Of a stretch of DNA of 64,000 nt, positions 1 to 9,495 are shown in pieces. Positions within the stretch are counted from its first letter, which is position 1, and every line of letters begins with the position of its first letter. A program made the position numbers and the translations under genes. Under the pieces are notes generated by a model. It was not told the DNA's origin, made no database searches, and worked only from the letters and a program-made list of their open reading frames with translations. The stretch is from Chamaea fasciata. Taxonomy: Eukaryota; Chordata; Aves; Passeriformes; Sylviidae. The stretch covers positions 1-64,000 of the forward strand of contig JARCOQ010000010.1 in assembly GCA_029207755.1 (NCBI GenBank), written 5' to 3'.

Positions 1-197
1 TGCCGTCACAGCTGCAAGTCAGCTGCAAGGAGAGAGAGCTTGACACCTCCAGGGCAGCTGCCGACGTAATGCCAACAGAATTTGCATTGCCGCAGTGCCC
101 TCGGCCCTAGGCCTGATGTCACAGAGGGACTGGTTCCATGTTCCAGACACGGTGCTGGCCGCTGCAGGCAGGGGGGAAGGGCAATTTAGAGGCCTAA
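1..197 (-). promoter_or_regulatory. Proximal promoter/5' region of a protease copy left of the window
   Basis: By periodicity the ATG of a further protease copy would lie at position 0, so this is its upstream region. On the minus strand it holds a perfect octamer ATGCAAAT (87-80) and a CRE-like TGACATCA (121-114). Testis genes are often driven by CREM at CRE-type sites; use here is inferred. No clear TATA box is seen. The CR1 relic begins at 198, so the non-repeat promoter is under 200 bp. Position 63 is G here and A in all other units. Confidence 0.4.
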
Positions 198-440
198 AAC
201 CACAGAAAGGTCTGGATTGGAAGGTACCTTAAGGACTGACTAGTTTCAAACCCCAACCATGCACACAGAGGCCTTCCACTACACCAGGTTGCTCAGAGTC
301 CCATCCAAGCTGGCCTCAAATGGTAAAAGGAATGGGGCATCCACAGCTTCTCTGGGAAACATGTGCCACTCTTGTGCTAATGACACAAGATTTTGCTTGA
401 CATCCAAAACTACAGAATTGGCAGTAACAACAATTCAAAG
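198..440 (-). mobile_element. CR1 LINE 3' fragment (short), unit 1
   Basis: The stretch from 'aaccacagaaa' through 'ggttgctcagagtcccatcc' to 'ggcatccacagcttctctgg' reads as the reverse complement of a CR1 3' end, with the element's 3' terminus at the left. It is truncated at its 5' side, as CR1 copies usually are, and is diverged from the longer CR1 of the same unit, so it is a separate and probably older insertion. It lies directly behind the protease promoter. The right boundary is approximate. Confidence 0.75.
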
Positions 441-556
441 CAACACACATTCTGATTTTTAAAAAGTTTGTGACATTGCAGGACTACTACTGTAGCAATC
501 CACATCACTCACTAATCTCCTTGGGGCTATATGGGCACTGCATAAGATCTTCTTCA

Positions 557-573
557 GGCTAGCTGTGCTAGCC
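557..573. repeat. Short perfect inverted repeat GGCTAGC-TGT-GCTAGCC
   Basis: A 7-bp perfect stem with a 3-nt spacer, upstream of the poly-T tract. It recurs at the same place in the other units. No function can be assigned. Confidence 0.6.
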
Positions 574-647
574 GTTCTGAGAGAAAGGGGCATTGTTTAG
601 CAAGACCGCCTTTTTCCAGACCTTTTGTGACTTTTTTTCTTTTTCCT

Positions 648-653
<6 letters not shown>

Positions 654-672
<19 letters not shown>
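654..672. repeat. Poly-T tract (length-variable between units)
   Basis: A run of 19 T within a longer T/C-rich stretch (631-672). Units 1-4 and 6 have 19 T, unit 5 has 18 (near 38634-38651) and unit 7 has 20 (near 57623-57642). It accounts for every unit-length difference I could find. It is not flanked by a recognisable retroposed body, so a poly-A tail on the other strand is possible but unproven. Confidence 0.9.
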
Positions 673-678
<6 letters not shown>

Positions 679-1014
679 AAGGCCATTTAAGCGCATAATT
701 TAGCTAAATGCATCTTCCTTAGAGGGATCCTGCCTTTAAAAATGGAAGTGTGGGAGAAGAAAGCAGTCTATCCTTATGCAGAGGTGAAACAGGTGTTTCT
801 CTTCCATGGCTCTGGGCAAGCCTGCACACACCTAAGGGTAAGGGCCTAGCCCAGTGTTTATGGCTGACCTGGTACACCCCTGATGCCCGCTTTGACTGTG
901 AGCATGATAGTCACAGTAACAGGATGGAGTTTTGTCTTCTAATCCCAGGTGGGTAGAACTCATCCTCAGGACCACGTAGGATGACCAACACATCCTTCAT
1001 GACTCGTTCTCTAG

Positions 1015-2104
1015 GCTGGATGAGATCTGTATGAAAGAGGCTGAAGATGCCGAGTGCAAAGAAATGGCAAGGTAAATCCCTGCTGCCGGCTGCGATGGGA
1101 GAGAAGTACCCATGCTGGCAATACCCTCGGGCTCTGCCTTCTGCTCTCTGGAACACTTTCTGCAGCTGCTGATGGAAGCAGCCTTCTCCTCTTGCCAGCC
1201 CAGAGCTTTAGCAATGCAATTGGAGACCTGGAGCTGAAGAGGAGATGAATGACAGTATCAAGTGAAGGATCATGCCCTATGTGGCTACTCTCTCCTTGCA
1301 CAGCCTCTGAACTGAGGAGCTGCACCACAAATGAAAGGATGCTGCTGGACAATTGTGCCAACAGCATCAAAGACACTGAAGGTAACGCGGGAGCCACATC
1401 CCTCCGGGAGTGGCCGAGCTTGGTTTGTCACATGGCCCTTCACTCCCAAATCAACCTTGCCCCGAAGATGCATCCTTTTTCACAAGTCCCATTGGATCTT
1501 TAAATTCTGTAGTCGTCATCTCTCTAGTATTGCGAAGGCTGGCTCATTAAGTCAATTCCTAAGGCATCCGAGGAAACATTCGCTTACCACACTTCAGCCT
1601 ATTAGTCGGCATTTTGTACAGACCCTAACACTTGGTGGCCTACAGCTGGTAGTCTCGTTTCTTAGGTACTGCTTAGTTATACAAAGAATTCCATAGTCCT
1701 GCATTACCTGGGTTAGTTGGAACAGTTCAAGTTTTTGTCCTGCACCTATGGCTAAGCTTAACTAGCCAGAATAGCTGGGCATGCTCACACGAGCGACACC
1801 CAAGGTTTTCTGCCTCTCATGCTGGAGTGGCAGTCCTCACCTTCCCTTGGAGGCTTTCTCATAGCCCTCCTAACACTGGGGTTTCTGCTCTTTGTCTTGC
1901 ACTGACACCTCATCCTTTTCTTGACCCTCACCCTGCCTTAAGCCCATGTCCAGCATGAGCCTTGCCAGCCAAGGCTGTCTACCTTGCACCGGGTCTTAGC
2001 CATTTCAGTCTTCATCAATTCCCAAGACATTCAAAAAACGGGAGAATTGTATTGATGCGTTTCTCATGGAAGGAGGAGATGACTCCAGTACAACTTATGA
2101 ATAG
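1015..2104 (+). other. Plus-strand exon-like segments of an unidentified gene or relic
   Basis: Three short open segments have splice-like borders. 1015-1071 (57 nt) follows 'gttctctag', ends before 'gtaaat', and reads LDEICMKEAEDAECKEMA. 1304-1381 (78 nt) follows 'ctccttgcacag', ends before 'gtaacg', and reads SELRSCTTNERMLLDNC onward. 2009-2104 follows 'catttcag' and is open for 31 codons to a TAG, ending GGDDSSTTYE. The first two lengths are multiples of three, but phases do not join directly: the first ends in phase 2 and the second opens in phase 1 unless an internal acceptor at 1314-1315 is used. I do not recognise the protein. Either exons are missing or this is a decayed fragment. The segments recur unchanged at the unit offsets in all seven units. 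Confidence 0.25.
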
Positions 2105-2286
2105 GGGTGGAGACTCCCTAACAGAAAAACAATTTTACAACCTCTACTACTGACAGAACAGAAGTATGCATATGCAACAAACGGTCAAATGCAGAAAAAC
2201 TCCCCAACTTTCCAGATTTTCTTGGTACACTTTCCTGTCTCAAACTCAGCTCTATGTTATTGCTTCATAGTTATTCCTAAAGCATT

Positions 2287-2936
2287 TCAATAGGGTTCTG
2301 TATATTCCTCCAGGAGAGGCTGCAGCACCTGGACCATGACCTCCCCATCTGGACCGCAGAGGCACAGGGCATACAAGATGCTGTTCTCTGCTCTCACTGC
2401 CAGCCACCGCTGGGACCCATAGATTGCCTCCAGCCTCTGGCGCAGCCAGGGCAGCATAGGGTCAAGAACATGCTCTTCTTTTTGGAAAAGTTCTGCCCAG
2501 ACCTTGGCAGCAGGCTACCCACAGCCTCTGCCCCTGCAGGCCCCTGCTCAGCTGGGGAAGGCGTCCCTTGCACAGGAACCGCTCCTGGGCGCTGGCAGCT
2601 GTTTCCATCCAGGAGGCCAAGAGATCTTTCTGCCTCTCTCTTGGTCTCTGGTGATTCTCCCTGGGGTGTGATGACACACTCGAGGTATTTTTGTTCCCGC
2701 AGAGAAAACCTGACAGACTCTATCAATCTTCTGCAGAGTGGGCACTCTGCTTTCTTCTCTGCCCAATGCAGCATGCAGCCCATGCAGAACTCATGGCCAC
2801 AGGGTATGGCATAAGCAACACCCTCTTGCTCATCATGACAAATGGGGCAGCTGCACTCTGTCCCCATGGCTCTGTCTGTTCTCCATGGCAATTCAGGGAG
2901 TCCTGAGAAGCTGCTCCCCATCACTGGCACTACCAA
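2287..2936 (-). pseudogene. RING-finger (C3HC4) protein pseudogene, unit 1
   Basis: The open frame 2936-2394 (180 aa) contains a full C3HC4 RING: CPIC, then PCGHEFCMGC, then CPLC, soon followed by RRLIESVRFS and ITPQGESPE. RING domains of this kind recruit E2 enzymes in ubiquitin transfer. The spacing and the AECPLC end resemble TOPORS-like RING proteins that are numerous in birds (recalled, not searched). The likely original start is the Met of MGTECSCPIC, codon 24 of the frame. After LLP (about 2507) the frame is lost: the reading frame one base over continues as good protein (VWAELF, LDPMLPWLRQ, ILYALCLCGPDGE) down to a TGA at 2289-2287. A one-base loss or two-base gain therefore separates the RING from its C-terminal domain. 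The protein could survive only as a RING plus an unrelated tail. The ORF is intronless. Confidence 0.75.
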
Positions 2937-3593
2937 AGAATCTCACACACTGCAACAAAATGGAGAAACCTTGGTCTCTTCCTGTCCCAAGGAGCAGATG
3001 AAAAAATGCCCAAGCCCCTGGACAAGGATATCCTCCTGACTCCTCAAGCCCTAATGACCTTCCCACTACCACCCTGGGGAGACTCAGCCTTCAAGGTCTT
3101 ACAGGCATGCTTGACAGGCTGTGACTTTCCTGAGAGCGTGGAAAGATGGTCTCGGACAGCTGAAATCGTGTAGGGTTGAGACTCCTGTCTGTGAAAAACA
3201 GGTGTTGGGATTAAGTGGTTCAACAATTTGGAGGTCCTGAATTCTTAATTAAATCTCTGGAGGCTGGATTTTTCCTTTCTTTCTATCTTTTTTAAGTTCA
3301 CTCTTGAATCAGAAAATGTTATTCATTGAGTGCAGTTTTTATAAGGGGGAGGTTCTCTTCCAAAGTAAACGCTGTGGGCAAAAATTTAATATGGCCTTAG
3401 CAGGCACTGCGCACATCAGCTGGGTATGCTGCTCAAGCATCACCTCTGCAGGTGATCTCTAGGGAAGAGTAGATGCGTGGCTTTGCTCCCCGCTGATGAC
3501 TCTTAGGGGCTCTAAGAACCTATGCACCCTTGATGACCAGAGCTGCATAAGATATTGCAAGACACTTAAAGAGCAGAATTGCCTTAAACACCA
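2937..3593. other. Intergenic, no gene recognised
   Basis: Lies upstream of the RING pseudogene and ends at the CR1 3' terminus. It is moderately AT-rich, with a T-rich patch at 3271-3295. Only short unsupported frames occur. The dinucleotide change at 3430/3432 (T/C in units 1-4, T/G in unit 5, C/G in units 6-7) falls here and orders the units. Confidence 0.5.
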
Positions 3594-5345
3594 ATCACAG
3601 AACCACAGAATCGACTAGGTTGGAAAAAAACCCATCTGAGACCATTGAGTCAAACCTATGACTCAACACCACCTTGTCAACCAGACCACAGCACTAAAAG
3701 CCATGTGCTATCTTTGCTTAAAAACCTCCAGGTGACTCCACCGCCTCCCTGGGAAGCCTATTCCAATGCCCAAAATCACCCTTTCTGTGAAGAATCTTCT
3801 TCTCAATGTCCAGTCCCAACTTCCTGTGGTACAGCTTAAGACTTTGTCGGCTTCTCTTGCTGCTTGCCTGGGAGAAGAGACTGACCCCCACTGGGCTATA
3901 CCCTCCTTTCGGGGACTTATAGAGGTTGGTACGCTCACCCCTGAGCCTTCTCTTCTCCAAGCTAAGCAACCCCAGCTCCCTCAGCTGCTCCTCATAAGAC
4001 ATGTGGCCCAGACCATTCACTATCCTTGTTGCCCTCCTCTGGACCCATTTGAGCATCTCAACGTCCTTCCTAAACTGAGGAGCCCAGAACTGGACGCAGC
4101 ACTCAAGGTGCGGCCTCACCAGTGCTGACTACAGGGGAAGAATGACCTCCCCGCTCCTGCTGGCCACACCATTCCTGATCCAGGCCAGGGTGCCATTGGC
4201 CTTCTTGGCCACCAGAGCGCACTGCTGGCTCACGTTCAGCTGCTGTCTCCAGTACCCCCAGGTCCCTTTTCTGCCTGGGCACTGTCCAGCCACACCAACC
4301 CCAGCTTGTGGTGCTGCAGGGGCTTGCTGTGATTCAAAGGCACGACCTGGCACTTGGACTTGTGCAACCGCCCATTGTTGGATTCAGCACACCTATCCAG
4401 CCTGTCCAGGTCCCTCTGCAGAGTCCTCCTACCCTCTAACAGAGCAGTGCTTGCTCCCAGCTTGGTGTCATCTGCAAGGTGATCCCCTTGTCCGGATCAT
4501 CAGTGAAGATATTTAAACAAGACTGGTCCCAACACAGACCCCTGGGGGGCTGCACTAAGTGACTAGCCCCCATCTGGATGCAGGACCATTCACCTCCAGT
4601 CTCTGGGCCTGGCCATCCAGCCAGTTCTGAACACGGCTCCTGCCCAAGCTGTGGGCTACCAGCTTTTCCAGGAGTGCCCTACGGGACATGGGGTAAGAGG
4701 CTTTGCTGAAGGCCAGGTATACAACATCCACAGCCTTCCCGTCATCCACCTGGCGGGTCAGCTGGTAACAAAGGGAGATCAGGTTGGTTAAAGCACAACC
4801 TGCCCCTCCTAAATCCCTGCTGGCTGGGTCTGATCCCTCAGCTGTCCTGCAGGTGCTGCGTTATCGCACTTAAGATGATCTCTTGTTTAACCTTACTGAG
4901 TACCAAGGTCAGGCTGACAGGCCTGTAGTTTCCCATGTGCTCCTTATGGCCCTTCTTATGGATGAGTATCACGTTGGCCAGCCCAGTCGTCTTGTTACCC
5001 AGGACTGAGGGTAAATGATGGAAAGCGTCTTGGTGAGGTCTTCTGCCATCTCCTGCACCACCCTACGATGAATCCTGTCTGGTCTCATCGACTTGTCAGC
5101 ATCTAAGTGGCTCAGATGGTCACTAACTACTTTCTCCTGGATAACAGGAGAGGCTGTTCTGTTCCCTGCTCCCCATCTACGAGTTCAGGAGGCCAGTTGC
5201 CTTGAGGACAACCCGTCTTTTTGTTGAAAACTGAAGCAAAGAAGATGCTAGGGACCTCAGCCTTTTCCTCATCTTTGCTAACTATATTCCCTCCCTTATG
5301 CAATAAAGATGAGAGGTTCTTGCCCCTCCAAGATGCATTAAGATT
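3594..5345 (-). mobile_element. CR1 LINE, 5'-truncated and frameshifted, unit 1
   Basis: The 3' end lies at the left: on the minus strand the terminus carries two copies of the CR1 8-bp repeat (ATTCTGTG and GTTCTGTG, 3612-3594). Pieces of the pol-type ORF2 follow in element order from right to left in broken frames: an RT upstream block (5381-5127), an RT block with AVDVVYLAFSKA (4749-4555), an ADDTKLG-like catalytic remnant near 4460, then ORF2 C-terminal pieces [14 protein letters not shown] (4353-4129) and RPHLECCVQFWAP through NRLPREAVESP (4119-3718). Frames shift between these blocks, so no functional reverse transcriptase remains. The endonuclease and 5' end are absent. The right boundary is approximate. 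Confidence 0.93.
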
Positions 5346-5599
5346 ATTGAAAGGCTTTGCCCACTGTGACAAACTCTCCAAAGAAGCAACTGCTCATCGG
5401 CAGCAACTGAAGCTCCCCCTCCCTGAACATGCCTCTGTGAAACTTGGGCTGTCAGTTAAGCCACCTGAGAGGAATGTGAGGTAGGATTGCATGCGCTCTC
5501 AGACTAGCAGGAGGAAAACGGATACTGGAGGAGCACTGATACTGGACAGAAAGAACCCACACTCAAAGCCAACAAAGCCACTCTGTTGAAAAGCAACTC

Positions 5600-5905
5600 T
5601 GAGTGGGTAACTGCAGCCAATGAGCATTGATTCCTTTGTTGGCTAAAATGCCTAAATAGCAAAAAGGTTTGAATACCTGGGGGAACCACACCAGCAAGAA
5701 GACCAGGGTGAAGAAAAGATGCAAGAGGATGCTTTCTGGATCCAAGTGCGGTGATAGCTTTCTCCTTCAACTGTCTCACTCTTTCTCTCCCTCTGGCCCT
5801 CCTCTCTTTCCTATTTCTATCTCTCTACCTCATGCTTACTGTTAAAGAAAATCCATGCTATTGACTTGGGCACATGCCTCTTACCTTCAGGTACAGGCAT
5901 GTGCC
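5600..5905 (+). mobile_element. Possible solitary LTR remnant of an endogenous retroelement
   Basis: The order of signals resembles a retroviral-type LTR on the plus strand: CCAAT at 5617-5621, a TATA-like TAAATAG at 5653-5659, a long pyrimidine-rich stretch (5759-5838), and a poly(A)-signal-like TTAAAGAAA at 5842-5850. A strong hairpin follows at 5869-5905. No TG...CA ends, target-site duplication, primer-binding site or internal genes could be placed, so this rests on layout alone. Equivalent stretches begin at 15095, 24590, 34085, 43579, 53074 and 62570. Confidence 0.35.
5869..5905. repeat. Long imperfect hairpin (11-bp perfect outer stem)
   Basis: GGCACATGCCT (5869-5879) pairs perfectly with AGGCATGTGCC (5895-5905). 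Inside it, TACCT and AGGTA can pair as a second stem around a 2-nt tip. Base 5894 is C in units 1, 2, 4, 6 and 7 but G in units 3 and 5, where it can pair with C5880 and nearly fuses the two stems. Other units: 15364-15400, 24859-24895, 34354-34390, 43848-43884, 53343-53379, 62839-62875. Confidence 0.7.
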
Positions 5906-7235
5906 AATAACCGGATCATAAAAGACGTGCTGGTACAACAGACTGCTGCTGTGAGGGGGTGAGATGTGCAATTGATCCTTGGCCCAGGGATTGGCACTGG
6001 AGAAGGCAGATGCAGCTCTTCCCTTCCCTGGAGTGTTTGTGCATTGGTCTTACACGCCACTCCTATGTGGAAGGGAGCAACAGAGGTTCGTCGATGTTCA
6101 CGGATGGAAAAGAATGGCAAAAAGCAAAAGGGTCCAAAAAAACCTCACCGCTTTTTATTAACAAACTACACACTCAGCATGGCAGTTGGTATATGTTTTG
6201 CCACTACCTTCTAATAATAAGACAGAAGACTAAAAGAAAAGAGGGAAGAAGAAGGGAAAGAGGAATCGGGTAGGAGAGGAAAGAAGATTAAAGTCCTGGG
6301 TCCAGCACCGATCCAGCCAACAGGTGTCCAGGGTCCTGAGAGAATGCCACCCGGCCTCTGTGGTGGTACATTTTTCTAGGTAAGTTTTCCCCATTCTGGG
6401 ATTCGGTTCCTCACTCTTCGTACAAATGAGTTGGCATGTGCAGCCTAGTATTCTAGACTTTTCTGGAAATGGGCTGGGGGGCTTTGGGTTTGTTTTCTTT
6501 TTTTTTTGTGGTCTTGATTCTCCATCTATTGGTCTTGCTTGCTCCTTGACCCCACTCCTGCACTTAAGCTGTTTATGTTGTGTGGTCACTACAGACTGGA
6601 AGAGGAACTTCAGCTCCAGAATGGGGCTGGCCTACGTTCAGTACAGCTCCCCTTTCCAGGCACATGCTGTTATAACTCGTTTGCTTGATGGCTGTTGGTG
6701 TTCAGGGCATAGCAGTGCATGAACTCTTTACTGCTTAGGTTTCTACATGGGCCAAAAAACCCAGTTGCCATCTGATGGGGACAAAAACCATCCTTAGGGC
6801 ACAGAGGAGAATGAAGGGCTTCACATTTTTGATGACAGGGCAACATCTGCACCCTTCTTTTCTTTTCTCTTGTTTTCCAAGTGTTGTGTTTCTTGAACTT
6901 GTTTTTGCAAACTTAAGGTGCCAGATGCTACTCTTCCGCTGTAGATGTACCAATAGCTGTGGGGAAGGCATTGATCTGTACGGAAGGGAGTGTGAAGCCA
7001 AATTCTTCCTAGATGAGTGTGAAGGGATCCCTGAGTTCAGGGCTGCTTGGGCAAAATCAAGCCAGCGGGAGTTTAGAGAATTTGGATGCAAATTTGTCGC
7101 AGAGCAGAAAATACAGATCTCCTTTTGAGTTTGCTTCCAATTTAATTCCGTTTAATGCAATTCAAATTAATAGAACTCAGAAGGAAAGGGTTGTGGTCTA
7201 CTATAGCCTGAACTGCAGCTGGTCCATTTTGCCGT
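5906..7235. other. Intergenic 3' flank of the protease gene; purine-rich tract
   Basis: No gene is recognised. 6221-6290 is strongly purine-rich on the plus strand (repeated GAAGA/GGGAAAG). A plus-strand frame at 6775-7128 ends in a cysteine-bearing segment (CRCTNSCGEG, REFGCKF) and crosses a pyrimidine-rich run plus AG at 6854-6881, but no partner exon was found. Minus-strand ATTAAA signals at 7156-7151 and 7146-7141 are the nearest poly(A) candidates for the protease, 80-90 nt past its stop; an AATAAA lies about 1.1 kb past it, near 6150. Confidence 0.45.
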
Positions 7236-9495
7236 TCAAACAATTTTTCCCTTTAGGTACAGCAAGATCTCCTTCAGCAGATTAAAGAATTGGAGCAGCT
7301 TTGCCCGAGGAACTGGACAGGGTTGAGTTGGTCTTGGAGGTAGTGTCTGCAGGGGGGTTGAGGTGTAGGCTGGTGCTGGCGTAATTCCTGGTACTGGCCT
7401 TCTTCCCACTGTAGTCCGGATCCAGTCGTAGTAGTACTGAGTGGAGCTGGAGACTGCAGGCCGTTTAGGTCTAGCACAGCCTACTCCCCAGCTGGTCACA
7501 CCAATTTGCCAGAAGAAGCCGGCATGCTTATCTTGGCAGACAAGAGGCCCCCCGCTGTCACCCTGGAGCAGATCAGAGAGGATTAAGGTGCCTCTGTGTG
7601 CCCCTGTCAGCAGTCGGAGTTGGTTGCTTTACTCTCTTCAGCCCCTGCCAGAAGAACTGGACTCCTGGCTGAGCAAGGCCCTGCTCAAGTGCTGGAACCT
7701 GTAGAACCTCAGCACCCTTGGGAGCAGGTTGGGGGCCTGTCAGGTGAGGCTCTCCGTCTCCCCTGTGCTTGGATGCTTCAGGGTTAGCATCTGGACCCCA
7801 CAGAGCAAGGACCCACGGATGGGAAAGGGGGCAGAAGCTTCAGCGACAGTGCAGAGCTGGGGCTGGGAGAGCAACTGGTCAGGGAAAGCACACGCTGGGC
7901 TGTGCTTGGGTGGTGGGATGAGGCTGCCTACACTGCTGGGGGCTGGGGGACTCGGCATGCTCCTACCTGGCAGGTGCCAACGCCACCCTGGCCAGCACAC
8001 ACGTGGAAGTCATAGATGTACCCATGCAGCCACTCACTACTGTTGCAGAGCTGGTTAGGGACCACTTGCACCTTGGCCTGCTGCAGGATATCTCTACCTG
8101 AAGCTGTGAGCAGAGAAAGGAATGAGCTCCCAGCAGCTCTTTGCCCGTGTGTTGAAGTTTTTCCCTAGAGGCTTGCTGGCCTCTAGAGAGGTGTTGGGAG
8201 TGCTGTGTCGCTGCTGTGTGGCATTGGGCAGCAGGCCAGGCCAGAGGCATATGTCCCACGGCCTAACTCTGCTGTCAGGAAGGCCCAGCCGTCTCTCCCT
8301 GGTGGGCCAAGCTTGCCCTCAGGGTCCAGATCCTTTATGGGAACTCACTCACATTTCACGATTCTGTCACCCCAGCCAGCAACGTAACAGTTTTTCAGCT
8401 CCGACACTTTCACTGCAGGACCAGGCAGGCAGGCGGTCTGAATGGTGGAGCTGCACTGGACTGGCCGATCCAGTTCCAGCAAGGCGATGTCGTTATACTC
8501 AAGGTCAGGGATGTATTTTTCATGAATAATCAGCCGCTTAATCCGGCGCACTTCCACACCAGGGCCCGACTGGCCCAACGAGGTGGCCCCAAGAACGATG
8601 GCCCACTCGCTGATGGGACTGGAAGGCAGATGGAGAGAGGGGTGAGGGCGAGTAGAATCACGTGCTGTAACACCCCAGCCCTTCCTGCCTTCTGCTTCCT
8701 GAGGCAGAGAGGAAAACAGCACTCCACAGAGTGAAAGTAGGCTTGAGCTATATTGAGCTGCAGGCTGCTAGGAAGCGGTGGCATGAACCCAGTCGTCTCC
8801 CTGAGCAGTCTCTCAGCTGGGCCCTGCAATGTCCTGGCACTAGGCACATGCAAGGAAATGGGATGGGAATAGCATGCACTGGTGGTGCGGGGATATCCCT
8901 GTGCCCAGGTCCTCCTTACTTTGTGATGTTGACAAAGCAGTGGGCAGCTGAGAGCAGCCACTTTGCGCTGATGAGGGTCCCTCCACAGATATGCACAGAT
9001 ACCGGTGGTTTCCAGACGCAGCGGATACTGGCGATCCCAGCCCAGGCCCCAGACCCTGGCATGACATCTGTGCCACCCACAACGCGTGATGAGCTGAAGG
9101 TAGTACCCATGGGCCGCAGCCCACAAGTCTGTCTGAAAGCAGAAAGTCGTTAGTGTCCCATGAGAAGGCCTGCTGCTGTGCTGAAGGTCAGCCAGCATCC
9201 CTCCTCACAAGGCTCTGGTTGCAAAGCCAGCGGGGAGCTGCCTGGCATGTCCACATGTTTGCCCATTTCTGCTTTAGCCCCTTAGACAACTGGTGCCAGC
9301 AGCCTGGCCAGTGGTGATAAACGGAGACTCCCACCTACTTTGGGAACTGCTGTGGCCACAGGTGGCAAGCGGGCGCCCACAGGGAAGCCCCTAAGCCTTT
9401 GCCTGCGCCCCCGAAGAGCCTGAGGCTACTTACCCACAGGCGCCATGTGCAGGCCCGCACAGAGCCAGTAGGATGAGGATGCACAACAAAATCAT
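7236..9495 (-). CDS. Acrosin-like S1 serine protease, copy 1 (5 exons)
   Basis: Exons on the minus strand: 9495-9434, 9132-8920, 8618-8353, 8097-7967, 7562-7236 (999 nt, 332 aa). All four introns (301, 301, 255, 404 nt) are GT-AG and phases match. An in-frame TGA 21 nt upstream fixes the ATG. The product has a signal peptide (about 1-18), a light-chain segment with Cys20/Cys24, activation cleavage Arg37|Val38-Val-Gly-Gly, and catalytic His85 (AAHC), Asp135 (NDIALL) and Ser227 (GDSGGP). Sequons are at Asn89 and Asn199. A proline-rich tail (273-311) leads to a hydrophobic helix ending in LKGK, as in acrosin. Family role: a sperm acrosomal protease stored as a zymogen and acting at the egg coat. 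Odd points: S1-pocket residues 189, 226 and 228 (chymotrypsin numbering) are Gly221, Ala260 and Ser262 instead of Asp, Gly, Tyr; the autolysis loop is short and contains Cys181. ATTAAA poly(A) candidates lie at 7156-7151 and 7146-7141. Acrosin-like is firm; one-to-one orthology with ACR is not shown. Confidence 0.93.
8165..8186. repeat. Inverted repeat in protease intron 3
   Basis: CTAGAGGC (8165-8172) and GCCTCTAG (8179-8186) form a perfect 8-bp stem with a 6-nt loop, about 70-90 nt upstream of the exon 4 acceptor. It is present at the same intronic place in all six genes (e.g. 17660-17681, 27155-27176). Confidence 0.55.

Larger units (their letters stand above)
1..9495. repeat. Array unit 1
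   Basis: Full unit, phased to the window start; its last base is the A of the protease ATG read on the minus strand. Private base: G at 63, where all other units have A. Shared with unit 2 only: A at 325 and C at 6419. It has C at 4687, T/C at 3430/3432, C at 5894, G at 7071, G at 7898 and C at 9406. The poly-T tract has 19 T. Confidence 0.95.

Noticed and set aside
2470..2814. Plus-strand 114-codon frame
   Set aside because: Antisense shadow of the RING pseudogene with no independent support.
4129..4516. Overlapping open frames around 4129-4516 as possible host genes
   Set aside because: The minus-strand frame is a CR1 ORF2 piece and the plus-strand frame is its complement; neither is a host gene.
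6590..6720. Plus-strand segment LEEELQLQNG after 'cactacag'
   Set aside because: No donor site of acceptable quality follows, and no partner exon could be placed; too short to support.
7253..7320. Plus-strand coiled-coil-like reading ([15 protein letters not shown]) after an acceptor-like tttag
   Set aside because: It is exactly antisense to the leucine- and lysine-rich C-terminal helix of the protease; the reverse complement of such codons gives Gln/Glu/Leu-rich readings by chance.
8731..9153. Plus-strand 140-codon open frame over protease exon 2
   Set aside because: It is the antisense shadow of a well-supported exon; it has no family resemblance and its openness follows from the coding strand's composition.
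8530..9198. Minus-strand 222-codon frame, the longest in the unit
   Set aside because: It reads across protease exon 2, intron 2 and part of exon 3 in the wrong frame. Canonical splice sites and the catalytic motifs support the exon model instead.
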